DNA from: Bacteroidaceae bacterium
GTDB lineage: Bacteria > Bacteroidota > Bacteroidia > Bacteroidales > Bacteroidaceae
Length of the DNA stretch: 64,000 nucleotides
Assembly (NCBI GenBank): GCA_017507105.1
Contig: JAFWBM010000004.1
Location: 62,001-126,000, forward strand
Reading direction: 5' to 3'
The notes beneath the pieces were generated by a model. The model was not told the DNA's origin, ran no database searches, and saw only the letters and a program-made list of their open reading frames with translations. Numbering within the stretch: the stretch's first letter is position 1; every line of letters begins with the position of its first letter. A program made the position numbers and the translations under genes. Below, piece after piece: positions 16,892 through 27,816 of the stretch.

Positions 16892-17361
16892 TGAAAAAGA
16901 TTATGTTCGTGTGTCATGGGAATATATGTCGTTCTCCTATGGCAGAATTTATAATGAAAGATCTTGCACGCAAGGCGCATGTAAGTGATAAGTTGCATAT
17001 AGAGTCATCAGCTACAAGTTGCGAGGAGATAGGTAATCCCATATATTCTCCTGCTGCACAAATCTTGTCAATACATGGAATAGGCTGTAAAGGACACCAT
17101 GCCCGTCGTTTTACTATGGAAGATTATAATAATTTTGACCTTGTTGTGGTAATGGAAGATTATAATCTGCGTAATATGTTGCGCATAATAGCATGTGACT
17201 GTGAGGGTAAGGTATGGAAACTGTTGGATTTTACAGCCGATAAACCGATACGTACTATGGGTGAGGATATCTCCGACCCTTGGTATCATGGTAATTTTGA
17301 AAAGACATACAATGAGATTCTTGCAGGCTGTCAGGCTTTGATGAGGTTCCTTGGTTTTTGA
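16888..17361 (+). CDS. Low-molecular-weight protein-tyrosine phosphatase
   Basis: A 157-residue cytoplasmic phosphatase. The P-loop [14 protein letters not shown] (about residues 7-20) has the CX5R active site, and the late DISDPWY supplies the general-acid Asp. Length is standard for the family. It overlaps cdd by 4 bases and its stop codon TGA overlaps the ATG of ruvC, so the three genes are coupled. Its substrate is not evident; in other bacteria such enzymes act on tyrosine kinases of polysaccharide export, but no such gene is here. Confidence 0.93.
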   Translation: MMKKIMFVCHGNICRSPMAEFIMKDLARKAHVSDKLHIESSATSCEEIGNPIYSPAAQILSIHGIGCKGHHARRFTMEDYNNFDLVVVMEDYNLRNMLRIIACDCEGKVWKLLDFTADKPIRTMGEDISDPWYHGNFEKTYNEILAGCQALMRFLGF

Positions 17362-17957
17362 TGGTTGCTCCGATAAAGATGGTTACACAAGATAAAAAGC
17401 CTACCGATGACAGGGTGATAATGGGTATTGACCCGGGAACAAATATTATGGGTTATGCCTTTATAGGCGTAAATGGTAATAGGGCACGCCTTATTGCTAT
17501 GGGTGTTATCGATTTGCGCAAATGCAAGGATACATATATGAAACTCGGAGAGATATTTAATCGTGTTCAAGGACTTATTGCATCTTTCTTGCCCGATGAG
17601 CTTGCTGTTGAGGCTCCTTTTTTTGGTAAGAATGTACAGAGTATGTTAAAACTTGGGCGTGCTCAAGGCGTTGCCATAGCTGCTGCTATAAGCCGCCAAG
17701 TTCCTATTCATGAGTATGCCCCACTGAAAATTAAAATGGCAATTACAGGTAATGGCTCGGCCTCTAAGGAACAGGTTGCCGAGATGCTGCGTCGAATGTT
17801 GAATATCTCTTCGGAAGAGATGCCGCAATTTATGGATGCTACAGATGCGTTGGGAGCTGCATTCTGTCATTATATACAGCGTGGAAAGCCTGTGGGTAAT
17901 AAAAAATACTCTTCGTGGGCCGATTTTGCCAAGAAGAATCCCGATAAAATTACATAA
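17361..17957 (+). CDS. ruvC: Holliday junction resolvase RuvC
   Basis: RuvC cuts Holliday junctions during recombination, with RuvAB. The roughly 198-residue protein carries the acidic catalytic residues in MGIDPGT (near 22-28), AVEAPFF and [12 protein letters not shown]. An N-terminal extension of about 20 residues precedes the core; a Met seven codons in is an alternative start. The chosen ATG overlaps the TGA of the phosphatase gene. ruvA and ruvB are not in the window. Confidence 0.94.
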   Translation: MVAPIKMVTQDKKPTDDRVIMGIDPGTNIMGYAFIGVNGNRARLIAMGVIDLRKCKDTYMKLGEIFNRVQGLIASFLPDELAVEAPFFGKNVQSMLKLGRAQGVAIAAAISRQVPIHEYAPLKIKMAITGNGSASKEQVAEMLRRMLNISSEEMPQFMDATDALGAAFCHYIQRGKPVGNKKYSSWADFAKKNPDKIT

Positions 17958-17967
17958 TATATACTTC

Positions 17968-18012
17968 GTCTGTACTTCTCGTGACTATTGCTGCAAGGGT
18001 CGTCGATAGAGC
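17968..18012. repeat. 45-bp intergenic direct repeat, copy 1
   Basis: The 45-base unit beginning GTCTGTACTTCTCGTGACTA and ending CGTCGATAGAGC occurs here and again, base for base, at 18061-18105. The copies are separated by a 48-base unique stretch. It lies 11 bases after ruvC. No coding role is visible. Confidence 0.95.
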
Positions 18013-18060
18013 TGTTTATTGACTCCCCTTGCTCTTCGCACTCCACGTGGTACAAACTTT

Positions 18061-18105
18061 GTCTGTACTTCTCGTGACTATTGCTGCAAGGGTCGTCGAT
18101 AGAGC
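18061..18105. repeat. 45-bp intergenic direct repeat, copy 2
   Basis: Exact second copy of the 17968-18012 unit. Its last bases (TAGAGC) plus the next three form the left arm of a hairpin whose right arm includes the stop codon of the porE-like gene. The 48-base spacer ends in GTACAAAC, which can pair imperfectly with the GTCTGTAC at the start of this copy. Confidence 0.95.
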
Positions 18106-18122
18106 AAAGTTAATTTGCTCTA
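18100..18122 (-). terminator. Hairpin overlapping the porE-like stop codon
   Basis: A perfect 9-bp stem (TAGAGCAAA at 18100-18108, TTTGCTCTA at 18114-18122) with a 5-base loop. The stop codon of the minus-strand gene lies in the stem. There is no strong T tract on the minus strand, so the terminator reading is tentative. Confidence 0.45.
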
Positions 18123-20114
18123 TTCATACAGTTTATAGGTGGTACGAAGAACTTGGAACTCGGTGCGACGGTTAAGACTGTGACATATTTCGCGCTGCTC
18201 CTCATCGGGTAAGGCATTTATGAATTCTTCGGTAAGTACATCGTCCTCCTTTAGGAATGTATATATCTCTGTCATCTTTTTAAGGACTATCTTGGGCTTC
18301 TCCTCACCATATCCTACAGCTGTCAGTCGTTCCTCTTCTATACCATGTTTTACAAGATATTCCACGACTTTCTCGGCACGACGTTGCGAGAGTCTCTTGT
18401 TGTAGTTGTCACTGCCTCGGAAATCACAATGCGAGCTCAACTCTATAGTTATATTAGGGTTCAGCTCAAGCATCTTAACAAGTTCATCAAGAGCTGTTGT
18501 AGATTCGGTTGTGAGTTCGGCACGATCAAATTCGTAGAAGATGTTGTCAATAAGTACGGGACGGCTTATTGAGGGCAATGCAAAGTCGCGCTGATAATCT
18601 ACACGTCCTTCTGTAGTGTCGGTCTTTAACTCCTGCATGGCGTTTAGGTACCCTTTACATGTACCCAATAAAACATACTCTACGCCAGGTGTTACACGAA
18701 CATTGTATGAGCCGTCTTTCATTACTCCAAAACTTGTATTGGTTCCGTCGTTGCCTATCATGTATATTACTCCCTCGGGAAGTTCGTAACCATCTTTCTC
18801 GTATAGCCATCCATGTAGAGTGTGTACAGTCTCCGGTAGATAGAATGAATATATATGGTCCCATCCGCGTGCATCTCCTCTGTTGGATGAGAAATAACCT
18901 CTGTATAGTTTCGGGGCAAATGTCATTCCAAAATCATCGCCGTTTGAGTTTATCGGTGCCATCATGTTCTTTACATCCCAAACAGAGTCGTTTATCTGTG
19001 TTGCACAATATATGTCAAGACCGCCCATGCCGGGATATCCGTTTGATGAGAAAAACAGTTCTTTATTGGGTCCGAAGGTGGGAAACTGCTCATCTCCCTC
19101 TGTGTTGATTCCTGCTCCCAGGTTTTCAATTACTCCCTCTAAAACTCTGTTGGTTCCAATGTAATAGCGCCATATATCCAGCCCACCAATACCTCCACTC
19201 ATGTTGGATGTGAAATATAACCATTCACCATCGGGTGAGACTGCCGGATGTGCATATGAAGAGAGCGTGTCGTTCGATATCATAACCTTCTCGGGCTTGC
19301 TCCATGAGGCATCGCTGCGGTTGCTTTTGTGTATTTCGGCATATCGTGGATATTCTTCGTCAATGGGGCAACGTGTAAAATACATTGTCTTTCCGTCTGG
19401 TGTAAAGGCGCATGCACCCTCCTCATATTCGCTGTTTATCTCCGACTCTATTATTTCGGTTTTCTGCCATTTGCCGTTTTCATCACGTTTTGTGAGAAAT
19501 ATGTCGGCAGCCTTCTGCCCTGTAATTCCACTTATGTCATCACCTTTTGCATCCTTGCGTGTGGATGTTGTTACAATCATCGTCGTGTCTTCGCCTACAA
19601 AAGCTGGGCAGTAGTCGCTGCGCTGACCATTTAGTTCCTTGGCGCGTTTTACAATATATCGTGTTGGATTCTTTTTCCACTCCAACGATTGTTGTGCTGT
19701 TTTAAGTCCGATGAGGGCTTTTTTGTCACCAGGTTTGTGTGAGAGATAGATCTCGTAGTTCTTTATAGCTTGTTTATATTCACCCTTCTCGACCTGTGCA
19801 TCGGCAAGATATTTGTAGGCTAATGAGTCGGGATATTTATAGCGGATTGCATTTTGGTATGCACCGGCTGCACGTTGCGAGTTGTTACTCATACGGTAGC
19901 ACTCTGCCATCTTCCATGCAACACTTCCTCGTTTGCTGCGCTCCTTTGGGGATATCTTCGAGTAGGCACGTTTATACTGTTTGGCTGCTTCGAAATATTC
20001 ATTTATGGCAACAAGCTGGTCTCCCTTTCTTATGGCTTTCTCGCTGCTGCAAGATGTTATTATTAGGATAAGCAGGAGTATAAATGTCGTATATGTTGGG
20101 ATTTGTCTCTTCAT
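18120..20114 (-). CDS. OmpA-family PD40 lipoprotein, PorE-like (type IX secretion)
   Basis: A 664-residue envelope protein. A lipoprotein signal ends IITSC (Cys22). TPR-like repeats (about 25-150) are followed by a WD40-like PD40 beta-propeller (about 170-425; repeats such as FTPDGKTMYFT and SPDGEWLYFTSN), a carboxypeptidase-regulatory-like beta domain (about 440-515) and an OmpA peptidoglycan-binding domain (about 530-664; SSHCDFRGSDNYNKRLSQRR). This order matches PorE of Porphyromonas gingivalis, which links the T9SS to peptidoglycan. The assignment is by architecture; Bacteroidota encode several paralogues with this layout. Confidence 0.82.
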   Translation of the reverse strand: MKRQIPTYTTFILLLILIITSCSSEKAIRKGDQLVAINEYFEAAKQYKRAYSKISPKERSKRGSVAWKMAECYRMSNNSQRAAGAYQNAIRYKYPDSLAYKYLADAQVEKGEYKQAIKNYEIYLSHKPGDKKALIGLKTAQQSLEWKKNPTRYIVKRAKELNGQRSDYCPAFVGEDTTMIVTTSTRKDAKGDDISGITGQKAADIFLTKRDENGKWQKTEIIESEINSEYEEGACAFTPDGKTMYFTRCPIDEEYPRYAEIHKSNRSDASWSKPEKVMISNDTLSSYAHPAVSPDGEWLYFTSNMSGGIGGLDIWRYYIGTNRVLEGVIENLGAGINTEGDEQFPTFGPNKELFFSSNGYPGMGGLDIYCATQINDSVWDVKNMMAPINSNGDDFGMTFAPKLYRGYFSSNRGDARGWDHIYSFYLPETVHTLHGWLYEKDGYELPEGVIYMIGNDGTNTSFGVMKDGSYNVRVTPGVEYVLLGTCKGYLNAMQELKTDTTEGRVDYQRDFALPSISRPVLIDNIFYEFDRAELTTESTTALDELVKMLELNPNITIELSSHCDFRGSDNYNKRLSQRRAEKVVEYLVKHGIEEERLTAVGYGEEKPKIVLKKMTEIYTFLKEDDVLTEEFINALPDEEQREICHSLNRRTEFQVLRTTYKLYE

Positions 20115-20212
20115 TAGAGATTATGTAAAAGTCAGTTATACTATATGCGCTTTTTGTACGCGTGTCTATAATATAACTGACAATTGTTATTTTTATTGTG
20201 TCTGAGGATGCT

Positions 20213-21991
20213 TTAATTGATAGCAATGGTGCTGTTGTCGCCCAATACATCATTTACAATCTGTGTAAGCATTATCTTAAGTTCGTCTATAAAATCCTTG
20301 GCATTGTATTGGCGTTTCTCAATGTCGCGTAATTTCTTTTCCCACTGTCCTGTAAGTTCGGCACTTTTAAGAAGTTCATTTCTTATTGTTGATATAAGTT
20401 CAATTCCAGTCTGCGTGGCAACAACGTTCTTGCGCTCCTTTTTTATGTAGTTTCGTTTGTATAGCGTCTCTATGATGGCTGCACGTGTAGATGGACGGCC
20501 AATACCGTTCTCTTTCATTGCATCACGTAACTCTTCGTTATCGACAAACTTTCCGGCTGTCTCCATTGCTCTTAGGAGTGTAGCCTCGGTGTACTGTTTC
20601 GGTGCTTGTGTCCATTTCTCTTGTAGACCGGGTGTATGCTTCCCGCACTCTCCCTTGGTGAATGGAGGCAGTGTTTTCTCTTTTTCATCTTTGTCGTCGT
20701 TGCTATCTTGTGCAAATATAGCTCTCCAGCCGGCATCGGTTATGACCTTTCCTGTTGTCTTGAATTCCACTCCGGCGCTTTCACCAAGCACTGTAGTTGT
20801 ACGGAACTTACATTCGGGATAGAATATTGCAATAAAGTGACGAGCCACAAGATCGTATACTTTTTTTTCAAGTTCAGTCAATCCTTGCGGATATAGACCT
20901 GTCGGTATAATTGCATGGTGGTCTGTAACTTTCTTGTTGTCGAAAACCTTTTTCGATTTTGGCAATGTCTTTCCAAGTAATGGGGCTGTCAATGTCTGAT
21001 AATCTCTTAAACCTTTAAGAATATTCTGGCATTTGGGGTATATATCATCGCTTAGGTATGTTGTGTCTACTCTGGGATAGGTTGTGAACTTTTTTTCGTA
21101 TAGCGACTGTATAGTCTGCAGTGTTACATCAGCCGACATTCCGAACTTCTTATTGCAATCTACCTGTAATGATGTAAGGTCGTATAGGCGAGGAGGTTGC
21201 TCGGTTCCATTCTTGGCTGTTATTTCTGTAACAGCAAATGGCTCTCCTGTAATCTTCTGCAGGGCCTCAATTCCCTCATCCTTATTCTCAAATTTTCCAC
21301 TTGTAGCATTGAAGGTTACATCGCGGTATATCGTCTTTAGTTCCCAATATTGTTGAGGAGTAAAATTGACAATTTCCATGTGACGCTTTACAATAAGAGC
21401 CAGTGTGGGTGTTTGTACACGTCCTATGGATAGTACTTGACGGTTTTTTCCATACTTTAAAGTGTAAAGACGTGTGGCGTTCATGCCAAGCAGCCAGTCG
21501 CCTATTGCGCGGCTCAGTCCAGCCTCGTATAGAGGTTGGTATTCCGACTGGTCTTTTAAATTGTTGAATCCCTCACGTATAGCCTCTTCTGTCAATGATG
21601 ATACCCATAGACGCTTTACAGGACATTTAACTCTTGCCTTTTGCATTACCCAACGTTGTATAAGCTCTCCTTCTTGTCCGGCATCGCCGCAGTTTACAAT
21701 ATATTCTGCATCTTGCATCAGCTTTTCTATTACTGCAAACTGTTTTTCGATGCCTTTATCGGCGATAAGCTTTATGCTGAAACGTGGAGGTATCATTGGA
21801 AGGCTGCCAAGAGTCCACCGTTTCCACATTTCGGTATAGTCGTGTGGCTCTTTAAGCGTACATAGGTGACCAAACGTCCATGTTACCTGATAGCCGTTTC
21901 CCTCGAAATATCCCTCTTTTCGTGAACGCGCGCCAAGGAGATCGGCAATCTCCTTGGCGACGCTTGGTTTTTCTGCTATGCAAACAATCAT
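20213..21991 (-). CDS. topB: DNA topoisomerase III (type IA)
   Basis: A 592-residue type IA topoisomerase that relaxes or decatenates DNA through a 5'-phosphotyrosine. The Toprim domain begins MIVCIAEKPSVAKEIADLLG and holds the acidic NCGDAGQEGEL. The active-site Tyr lies in KKFTTYPRVDTTYL (near 310), and GIGRPSTRAAII marks the conserved core. It ends soon after the catalytic core, with no cysteine zinc-ribbon tail, so it is a short form. It is encoded 10 bases after the mutase large subunit on the same strand. Confidence 0.92.
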   Translation of the reverse strand: MIVCIAEKPSVAKEIADLLGARSRKEGYFEGNGYQVTWTFGHLCTLKEPHDYTEMWKRWTLGSLPMIPPRFSIKLIADKGIEKQFAVIEKLMQDAEYIVNCGDAGQEGELIQRWVMQKARVKCPVKRLWVSSLTEEAIREGFNNLKDQSEYQPLYEAGLSRAIGDWLLGMNATRLYTLKYGKNRQVLSIGRVQTPTLALIVKRHMEIVNFTPQQYWELKTIYRDVTFNATSGKFENKDEGIEALQKITGEPFAVTEITAKNGTEQPPRLYDLTSLQVDCNKKFGMSADVTLQTIQSLYEKKFTTYPRVDTTYLSDDIYPKCQNILKGLRDYQTLTAPLLGKTLPKSKKVFDNKKVTDHHAIIPTGLYPQGLTELEKKVYDLVARHFIAIFYPECKFRTTTVLGESAGVEFKTTGKVITDAGWRAIFAQDSNDDKDEKEKTLPPFTKGECGKHTPGLQEKWTQAPKQYTEATLLRAMETAGKFVDNEELRDAMKENGIGRPSTRAAIIETLYKRNYIKKERKNVVATQTGIELISTIRNELLKSAELTGQWEKKLRDIEKRQYNAKDFIDELKIMLTQIVNDVLGDNSTIAIN

Positions 21992-22000
21992 TATCTGTGT

Positions 22001-24142
22001 TTACTCCTCATCTCTGTTTAACAACACTTCCATAAGTTCGCATGCCGCTTTTGCTACGCTCGTTCCTGGACCGAATATACCCATGACTCCGGCACGATAT
22101 AGGAAATCGTAATCCTGTGCCGGTATTACACCTCCTGCAAATACCATAATGTCATCGCGTCCAAGCTTTTCGAGTTCTTCGATAAGCTGAGGTACAAGTG
22201 TTTTATGTCCTGCAGCCAAAGAGGAGACTCCAACTGCGTGTACATCGTTCTCTACAGCCTGACGAGCAACCTCGACAGGTGTCTGGAATAACATTCCCAT
22301 GTCTACATCAAATCCGCAATCGGCATATCCGGTTGCAACAACTTTGGCTCCACGGTCGTGTCCGTCCTGTCCCATCTTGGCAATCATAACTCGGGGACGT
22401 CGTCCCTCCTTCTTTGCAAACTCTTCTGTAAGACGACATGCCTTTGCAAAATTCTCGTCGTCGCGGCTCTCTGTTGAATACACTCCCGATATAGTTCTGA
22501 TTATTGCTTTGTATCGTCCTGCAACCTCTTCGCAGGCATCGGATATCTCTCCAAGTGTGGCGCGTTTGCCGGCGGCCTCTACTGCATACTCCAGTAGGTT
22601 GCCCTCGCCACTCTGTGCACACTCTGTTATTTTGGCAAGTGCAGCCTTAACCTCCTCCTCGTTGCGGTTGTTGCGGTTGCGTTCTAGAGCTTCTAGTTGC
22701 TCTTTACGTACAGTTGTGTTGTCAACCTCAAGTATGTCTATCGGTTCTTCTTTCTCCAAACGATAGGCATTGGTACCTACTATAATCTGGCGTCCGCTGT
22801 CTATACGTGCCTGAGTGCGTGCAGCTGCCTCTTCAATACGCATTTTGGGAATACCTGTCTCTATAGCTTTCGCCATACCTCCCAACTCTTCAATTTCTTG
22901 AATAAGTTTCCATGCCTTCTGTGCAATATCTTGTGTGAGGCTTTCGATATAGTATGAGCCTCCCCAAGGGTCTATTACGCGGCAAATGTTTGTCTCTTCT
23001 TGAAGATAAATCTGCGTGTTTCGTGCTATACGTGCCGAGAAGTCTGTAGGCAATGCGATGGCTTCGTCAAGGGCGTTTGTGTGCAGAGACTGTGTGTGTC
23101 CCATTGCTGCAGACATCGCCTCTATGACAGTACGTCCAACGTTATTGAATGGATCCTGCTCGGTGAGTGACCAACCTGAAGTCTGGCAGTGTGTGCGCAG
23201 CGCCATTGATTTTGGATTCTTTGGATTGAAACTCTTGATGATTTTTGCCCAAAGCATACGAGCTGCACGCATCTTGGCTATCTCCATAAAGGGGTTCATG
23301 CCTATACCCCAAAAGAATGAGAGACGTGGCGCGAATGCATCTATATTGATACCTGCTGCCACTCCTGCACGCACATATTCCAATCCGTCTGCAAGGGTAT
23401 AGGCCAACTCAATGTCGGCAGATGCTCCTGCCTCTTGCATATGATAACCCGATATTGATATTGAATTAAATTTGGGCATCTTCTGTGAAGTATATGCAAA
23501 GATATCACTTATTATACGCATTGAGAATGCTGGTGGGTATATATATGTGTTGCGCACCATAAACTCCTTAAGGATGTCATTCTGGATGGTTCCGGCCATC
23601 TCTTCAAGCTTTGCTCCTTGCTCCAATGCAGCATTGATGTAGAATGCGAGTATAGGTAATACTGCACCGTTCATGGTCATAGAGACCGACATCTTGTTCA
23701 ATGGAATACCATCGAACAACTGTTCCATGTTCTCCATACAGCATATTGATACTCCAGCTTTACCTACATCGCCCTCTACACGTTCGTTGTCGGGGTTATA
23801 ACCTCGGTGTGTAGGCAGGTCAAAGGCTACTGAGAGACCCTTTTGACCCGATGCAAGGTTACGGCGGTAGAATGCGTTTGACTCTTCAGCTGTAGAGAAT
23901 CCTGCATATTGACGTATTGTCCAGGGACGGAATGTATACATCATGGAGTAAGGTCCACGTAGATAAGGTGGAATACCTGCTGCATAGTCGAGGTGTTCCA
24001 TCTCTTTCAAGTCCTCACTTGTGTATATGGGCTTTACTATAATGTGTTCGGCAGTCTCCCATGTGGCGCTTTCAGTGTTTGGCGCTGCTACTATGTTTTG
24101 TGAGCCTGCAAATATATCTATGTTTCTGAAATCTTTTCTCAT
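22001..24142 (-). CDS. mutB: Methylmalonyl-CoA mutase, large (catalytic) subunit
   Basis: A 713-residue adenosylcobalamin enzyme that interconverts succinyl-CoA and methylmalonyl-CoA in the succinate-propionate route. The N-terminal TIM barrel (about 35-560) includes [20 protein letters not shown]. The C-terminal cobalamin-binding domain (about 580-710) has the base-off motif DGHDRGAK, then SSLAAGHK and FAGGVIP. It follows the small subunit by 13 bases, so the heterodimer is made from one message. Together with nifJ this fits fermentation to propionate and succinate. Confidence 0.96.
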   Translation of the reverse strand: MRKDFRNIDIFAGSQNIVAAPNTESATWETAEHIIVKPIYTSEDLKEMEHLDYAAGIPPYLRGPYSMMYTFRPWTIRQYAGFSTAEESNAFYRRNLASGQKGLSVAFDLPTHRGYNPDNERVEGDVGKAGVSICCMENMEQLFDGIPLNKMSVSMTMNGAVLPILAFYINAALEQGAKLEEMAGTIQNDILKEFMVRNTYIYPPAFSMRIISDIFAYTSQKMPKFNSISISGYHMQEAGASADIELAYTLADGLEYVRAGVAAGINIDAFAPRLSFFWGIGMNPFMEIAKMRAARMLWAKIIKSFNPKNPKSMALRTHCQTSGWSLTEQDPFNNVGRTVIEAMSAAMGHTQSLHTNALDEAIALPTDFSARIARNTQIYLQEETNICRVIDPWGGSYYIESLTQDIAQKAWKLIQEIEELGGMAKAIETGIPKMRIEEAAARTQARIDSGRQIIVGTNAYRLEKEEPIDILEVDNTTVRKEQLEALERNRNNRNEEEVKAALAKITECAQSGEGNLLEYAVEAAGKRATLGEISDACEEVAGRYKAIIRTISGVYSTESRDDENFAKACRLTEEFAKKEGRRPRVMIAKMGQDGHDRGAKVVATGYADCGFDVDMGMLFQTPVEVARQAVENDVHAVGVSSLAAGHKTLVPQLIEELEKLGRDDIMVFAGGVIPAQDYDFLYRAGVMGIFGPGTSVAKAACELMEVLLNRDEE

Positions 24143-24155
24143 GGCATTTCTCTTC

Positions 24156-26003
24156 TTAGATGATTCCTAATTTTGCATTTAGTGCTTTCAATGTATCTAG
24201 CACGTTGACTCTCACATGGATGAAGTTCTCTATCCCGGCCTGTTGTAACTCTTCGCTGCATGCCGGTGCACCTGCTACTATGAAGATTGCACGACCATCC
24301 AACATACGGAAAGCCGGTATTGCATACTCTGCATATTCGTCATCGCTTGAGCATATTACAACAATGTCGGCATTTGCTTTTAAAGCAGCTTCAACACCCT
24401 CTTCTATGTTCTTGAATCCTAGGTTGTCTATTACTTCGTATCCGGCTGTTGCAAGGAAATTACATGAGAATTGTGCTCTTGCCTGACGCATCGCCAAATT
24501 ACCGATGGTGAGCATGAATGCCTTGGGACGGTGTCCGCTATTCTCTGTTGCAAGGCGCAACTCTTCAAACTCGCTGGCAAGACGGGTCGAGTCCAGAGTG
24601 CCATTGTCGTGTGTTATAGGTTTGCCATGACAACAGTACTCAAGCAAAGGCTCACGCCCTTCGGATTGCTCTGTGAAATTGGGGTATTGATTTGTACCTA
24701 ACAATATCTCGCGACGTCTTGCAAGGGCTGTACGACGATTGTTGCCGCTTTCACCTACAGATTTCTGTATCTCACCCTCTTTTACGGCTTTGTGGAAACC
24801 TCCCTTATCCTCTATCTCAAGGAACAGTCTCCATGACTCTGTTGCAATGGAGTGTGTAAGGCTTTCTATATAATATGAACCGCCGGCAGGGTCGGCTACC
24901 TTGTCCAAATGGCTCTCGTGTTTAAGTATAAGTTGCTGGTTCTTTGCAATACGCTCGGCAAACTCTGTGGGAGTTTCATAGACCGAGTCGTATGGTAGTA
25001 CGGTAATTGATTCTACACCAGCAATGGCTGCACTCATGGCCTCGGTTTGAGTTCTTAGCATATTGACATATGGGTCGAACAAGGTGAGGTTGAATGTAGA
25101 TGTCGCTGCATGTATAATCATCTTGCATGCACATTGGCATTTTGGATTATATTGTTCTACTATTTTAGCCCATAGAGTACGTGCTGCACGGAATTTGGCA
25201 ATCTCCATGAAGAAATTGCTTGATATACCCATGTTGAATACAATGCTCTTTGCTGCCTTGTCAATAGGGATTCCATTTTCGGTCATAGCATGGAGATACT
25301 CGTTACCCCAAGCAAGAGCATAACCCAGCTCCTGTGTTATATATGCTCCTCCATTACAAAGGTCTATTGCGTTTACGGCAACGCAACGTACTCCCGGCAT
25401 CTCTTCTGTTGCAGCAAGCAGCTCCTTTATTGTTTCGGTATAATTTTCTATAACCTTTCCTCGTGTCAGTTCCTTGTCAATGGGGTCGAACTCTATCGTT
25501 CCATTTATTTTGCTAAGGTCGAAGTTGCCGGCTTTGCAATATTGTGCAAATAGCTGAGCGAACTCTACAATTCGTTTTATACATACCTTGAAGTTTAATT
25601 CTACCTTCTCAATATCTATGTTATCAAGCAATTGGGCAACAAACTCTTGGGATACCATTCTGCCTTTTATGGAGAATCCTATGGATGTGACTCCTTCTTG
25701 AATGCTCTTCTTGGCCTTTTCATTTGCAGATACAGCATCTTCTACAGCAATTTGTTGCTTGATGCCCCAATTGTTGTCGGTTTTGTTACCACGTGTAAAG
25801 GGATACTCTCCCGGTAAACTTTCAGCGTAGTCCTTGATATCTTCTTTACGATAGAAGGGCTTGACATTAAAACCCTCCGAGGTATGCCATATCATTTTTT
25901 TTTCATAATCGGCACCCTTAAGGTCTTCAATGATTTTGTTTTTCCACTCCTCGGATGAGACAGGCTCGAATTCGCCAAAGAGTCTCTCATAATCCTTGCT
26001 CAT
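24156..26003 (-). CDS. mutA: Methylmalonyl-CoA mutase, small (non-catalytic) subunit
   Basis: A 615-residue partner of the large subunit with the same barrel plus flavodoxin-like layout. The C-terminal domain (about 490-615) lacks the DxHxxG cobalamin motif, as expected for the structural subunit, and shows [19 protein letters not shown] instead. It is the first gene of the mutase operon; a roughly 190-base AT-rich gap separates it from the divergent endonuclease gene. Confidence 0.95.
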   Translation of the reverse strand: MSKDYERLFGEFEPVSSEEWKNKIIEDLKGADYEKKMIWHTSEGFNVKPFYRKEDIKDYAESLPGEYPFTRGNKTDNNWGIKQQIAVEDAVSANEKAKKSIQEGVTSIGFSIKGRMVSQEFVAQLLDNIDIEKVELNFKVCIKRIVEFAQLFAQYCKAGNFDLSKINGTIEFDPIDKELTRGKVIENYTETIKELLAATEEMPGVRCVAVNAIDLCNGGAYITQELGYALAWGNEYLHAMTENGIPIDKAAKSIVFNMGISSNFFMEIAKFRAARTLWAKIVEQYNPKCQCACKMIIHAATSTFNLTLFDPYVNMLRTQTEAMSAAIAGVESITVLPYDSVYETPTEFAERIAKNQQLILKHESHLDKVADPAGGSYYIESLTHSIATESWRLFLEIEDKGGFHKAVKEGEIQKSVGESGNNRRTALARRREILLGTNQYPNFTEQSEGREPLLEYCCHGKPITHDNGTLDSTRLASEFEELRLATENSGHRPKAFMLTIGNLAMRQARAQFSCNFLATAGYEVIDNLGFKNIEEGVEAALKANADIVVICSSDDEYAEYAIPAFRMLDGRAIFIVAGAPACSEELQQAGIENFIHVRVNVLDTLKALNAKLGII

Positions 26004-26154
26004 AATAAAGTTATGTTTGGTTTACAATTATACATGCTAACTCTTATAGAGCGCTAAGTTATAAATATTTTTAATATTAAAAACATTATGGGTTAAAAAC
26101 GTTCTAAACTAAAAAAATATTGGCTTAATATAGCTAAATAATAGTTTTGATTTG

Positions 26155-26162
26155 TATTTTTG
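26155..26162 (+). promoter_or_regulatory. Probable -7 box of the endonuclease I gene
   Basis: TATTTTTG fits TAnnTTTG and lies 29 bases before the chosen ATG at 26192. No TTG at the usual -33 spacing was found, so this is a partial promoter call. Confidence 0.5.
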
Positions 26163-26191
26163 CATATTGTATTTGGTGTTATATAGAATAT

Positions 26192-27679
26192 ATGAAAAGA
26201 GTTTTTGCGTTGTTACTATCTCTACTTGTTATAACTGCCGGACTCTCGGCTCAAGAGGGGTACTATTCGTCACTGGATATGGTTAAGGGAGGAGCTGCTC
26301 TTAAGGATTCTTTGTACAATATTATAAGGGTGCATAAGCAGATTTCTTATGGAAGTGGAGTGAATTCTACTTGGGGGGCTTTTTATACTACGGATGCAAT
26401 TGATGATAATGGAAAGTTGAGAGTTGCCGATATGTATTCGGATATAGTTCGTTATTTTGGCAATAAGGGTGATGTAGTCCAAGGTATGAATATAGAACAT
26501 AGTGTTGCCAAAAGTTGGTGGGGTGGTGACAAGAATAACGCGTACCACGACCTGCATCATCTGAACCCATCCGATGCTACTGCTAATAGTCGAAAAAGCA
26601 ATTATCCGCTGGGAAAACTTACTAGTGTTACTTGGGACAATGGTGTTACATTTGTGGGAAAGGCGGTTGTGGATGGTAAAAGCGAGAACGCATATGAACC
26701 ATGTGATGAGTATAAAGGTGACTTTGCCCGTACATTTATGTATATGTTTACGTGCTATCAGAATCTTACATGGAGTTATACTTGGATGAATTATGCCAAT
26801 AGTACATATCCAACACTCAAACCTTGGGCAGTAGATATGTTGTTGCAGTGGCACAAACAAGATCCGGTGAGCGAAAAGGAGATTGCTCGTAATAATGCAG
26901 TTTATCAGGTACAGGGAAACCGTAATCCATATATAGACTATCCACAACTGGCCGACTATGTCTGGGGCGATTCAATAGATTATACATTCAACTTTGCAGG
27001 TAAAGTAATAGGTGGAGGCTCCGCCGGAGGGGGCGATAAAGATGAGGATGAAGGCGAACAAGGTAGTGGTAATTTCAGTGGTGAGCATTTTGTTATTGTA
27101 ACGGATGCTTCGAAACTTGCTGTTGGCGACTCTTTGATAATAGCTTATGACAATTACGCAATGGGAGCACAGAATGGGAATTATCGCCTTAGTGTAGATA
27201 TTGAGGTTGCTGACGATAGAATATCCAGTTATGGTGATGATGTCCAGATTGTAGTCCTTAAAAAAGGTGTTATAAGTGGTACATTTGCCCTTTATACCGG
27301 TGACGGATATCTGGCAGCGGCATCGAGCAGCAGCAATTATATTGCAACAGAGGATAATTTGGATGCAGATGGCAGCTGGACTATAGATATAGATTCTAGT
27401 AATGATGCCGTTGTTGAGGCTCAAGGCACTCATACTCGCAACATTCTGCAGTATAATACATCGGCGCCACGTTTTACATGTTACAAAGGAACGCAAAAGA
27501 GTGTAAAGATATACGCAAAATCGAAAAAGGAGACAACTTCCATTGAGAACCCCGAATGTGAAAATCTTGCCGGAGGCATATACAATAGTCAAGGTTTACT
27601 ACTACCTGAAAATATCAATTTGAAAGATTTGTCTCCCGGTGTATATATTATCAATAAAAAGAAGATTCTTGTAAAGTAG
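26192..27679 (+). CDS. Secreted endonuclease I family nuclease with C-terminal T9SS-type tail
   Basis: A 495-residue secreted nuclease. The ATG at 26192 gives a clean signal peptide (MKRVFALLLSLLVITAGLSAQ). The nuclease domain (about 20-260) has the metal/His core NIEHSVAKSWWGG (near 99) and YHDLHHLNPSDATANSRKSN. A Gly/Asp/Glu-rich linker (about 272-300) leads to a beta-rich domain (about 300-455) of unrecognised type, and the end (about 460-495) resembles a sorting tail (GGIYNSQGLLLPE, LSPGVYIINKKKILVK). It probably degrades extracellular DNA and is exported by T9SS; the export route is inferred from the tail. Confidence 0.9.
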   Translation: MKRVFALLLSLLVITAGLSAQEGYYSSLDMVKGGAALKDSLYNIIRVHKQISYGSGVNSTWGAFYTTDAIDDNGKLRVADMYSDIVRYFGNKGDVVQGMNIEHSVAKSWWGGDKNNAYHDLHHLNPSDATANSRKSNYPLGKLTSVTWDNGVTFVGKAVVDGKSENAYEPCDEYKGDFARTFMYMFTCYQNLTWSYTWMNYANSTYPTLKPWAVDMLLQWHKQDPVSEKEIARNNAVYQVQGNRNPYIDYPQLADYVWGDSIDYTFNFAGKVIGGGSAGGGDKDEDEGEQGSGNFSGEHFVIVTDASKLAVGDSLIIAYDNYAMGAQNGNYRLSVDIEVADDRISSYGDDVQIVVLKKGVISGTFALYTGDGYLAAASSSSNYIATEDNLDADGSWTIDIDSSNDAVVEAQGTHTRNILQYNTSAPRFTCYKGTQKSVKIYAKSKKETTSIENPECENLAGGIYNSQGLLLPENINLKDLSPGVYIINKKKILVK

Positions 27680-27696
27680 ATTCGGTTTCTGATATC

Positions 27697-27729
27697 ACAA
27701 TAAGGCAGTATACGCTGCCTTATTGTTTT
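27697..27729 (+). terminator. Terminator after endonuclease I
   Basis: A perfect 12-bp stem (ACAATAAGGCAG at 27697-27708, complement at 27715-27726) with a 6-base loop and trailing T's. Confidence 0.88.
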
Positions 27730-27816
27730 GCTTTAGAGAGTGTGTGCTTGAAATGAATAATTGCACTACCAATGATGTGATTTTGCGGCAATAATAAACT
27801 AAACAATAATTTATTT

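Noticed and set aside
17968-18105. Possible CRISPR array
   Set aside because: Only two repeat copies, 45 and 48 bases in size, no leader and no cas genes in the window.
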